A stretch of 6,192 nt of DNA from Spirochaetota bacterium (GTDB lineage Bacteria > Spirochaetota > Spirochaetia > Treponematales > Breznakiellaceae): NCBI GenBank assembly GCA_023398155.1, contig JAEWSV010000404.1:1-6192 (forward strand), in the 5' to 3' direction. Position numbers and translations under genes: made by a program. The notes below the pieces were generated by a model, which ran no database searches, was not told the DNA's origin, and saw nothing but the letters and a program-made list of their open reading frames with translations. Shown one piece after another: positions 6,047 through 6,192 of this stretch. Positions within the stretch are counted from its first letter, which is position 1; each line of letters opens with the position of its first letter.

Positions 6047-6192
6047 CTACATTATAGCATCGAGGATCGAGTCGGTGGGAAGGGCGGCGGCGAGCATTTC
6101 AGCGATCGGGCCCCCGAAACGGCGTTCTACCGCCCGTAAAAAACGGGCGGGCGGGGGAGCCGCGAGGAGAGGCGGGAGGGGAAGGGCCGCTT
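6047..6192 (-). CDS. C-terminal end of an unidentified protein (enters from right edge)
   Basis: An open minus-strand frame enters from the right edge and stops at TAG 6049-6047, giving 47 residues. They are Ala/Pro/Leu-rich at first, then read RFLRAVERRFGGPIAEMLAAALPTDSILDAIM. Third codon positions are mostly G or C, and the peptide looks like an amphipathic helical C-terminus, so it is probably a genuine gene end. It stops 4 bases before the P-loop/Asp23 start, which argues for one operon. An inverted repeat at 6130-6150 lies inside it. I cannot name the family from this fragment. Confidence 0.55.
   Translation of the reverse strand, partial: AALPLPPLLAAPPPARFLRAVERRFGGPIAEMLAAALPTDSILDAIM
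6051..6059 (-). promoter_or_regulatory. Extended -10 promoter before the P-loop/Asp23 gene
   Basis: Read leftward, TGCTATAAT is a perfect -10 hexamer (6056-6051) with a TGn extension (6059-6057). A weak -35, TTCCCA (6081-6076), is 19 bases further upstream. Eight bases separate TATAAT from ATG 6042, so initiation would fall at or within about two bases of the start codon. The promoter lies inside the last codons of the upstream gene fragment. Confidence 0.6.

Noticed and set aside
5131..6057. Plus-strand 308-codon frame opposite the P-loop/Asp23 gene
   Set aside because: It is Asp/Leu/Val-rich antisense with no domain pattern, while the minus strand has Walker A and Asp23-like motifs.
6130..6150. 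Inverted repeat CCGCCCGT-AAAAA-ACGGGCGG, considered as a terminator
   Set aside because: It lies inside the open frame of the right-edge gene, and no T-tract follows the stem on either strand (the A/T run is in the loop). It is more likely incidental to coding sequence.

Overview
The window is GC-rich, protein-dense bacterial chromosome carrying six genes or gene ends, with no tRNA, rRNA, insertion sequence, CRISPR array or phage gene seen. The poly(A)-polymerase-type nucleotidyltransferase has an N-terminal lead-in (RIRYS...GKPVKKAIVYT.DEH.I) that I associate from memory with spirochaete (Treponema/Spirochaeta-like) PcnB proteins. A high-GC member of the Spirochaetia is therefore my best guess, but no search was possible and this is inference.

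Layout, left to right. (1) 1-395, minus: the N-terminal part of an exported PQQ/beta-propeller-repeat protein, running off the left edge. (2) 392-1573, minus: a 4Fe-4S TrmA/RlmD-type RNA uracil-C5 methyltransferase, whose stop codon overlaps the start of (1) as TTGA. (3) A 60-bp divergent intergenic region with two outward-facing promoters. (4) 1634-2584, plus: a monoacylglycerol-lipase/lysophospholipase-type alpha/beta hydrolase. (5) 2671-3939, plus: pcnB, with its own promoter and a strong hairpin terminator. (6) 3981-5159, minus: an exported protein with a peptidase-MA-like domain that has lost its HExxH motif, followed by TPR-like repeats. (7) 5176-6042, minus: a P-loop ATP-binding domain fused to an Asp23/Gls24 (YloU)-like domain. 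(8) 6047-6192, minus: the C-terminal end of an unidentified protein, ending 4 bases before (7).

Transcription units inferred: (8)-(7)-(6) form a leftward operon converging on pcnB at the shared hairpin at 3948-3975. (2)-(1) form a leftward, translationally coupled operon. (4) and (5) run rightward, and pcnB has a candidate promoter in the gap. The genes mix RNA metabolism (RlmD, PcnB) with lipid hydrolysis and exported proteins, and I see no single pathway.

The most interesting signal is regulatory. Three genes (rlmD, the hydrolase and the P-loop/Asp23 gene) each have a good sigma-70-type -10 hexamer only 7-8 bases before the start codon and no properly spaced Shine-Dalgarno. This suggests leaderless or near-leaderless mRNAs. 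By contrast, the downstream operon genes (the PQQ protein and the TPR protein) have clear AGGAG/AGGAGG sites. The second point of interest is the uncharacterised P-loop/Asp23 fusion operonic with a degenerate peptidase-TPR protein. I saw no clearly new defence or mobile system.
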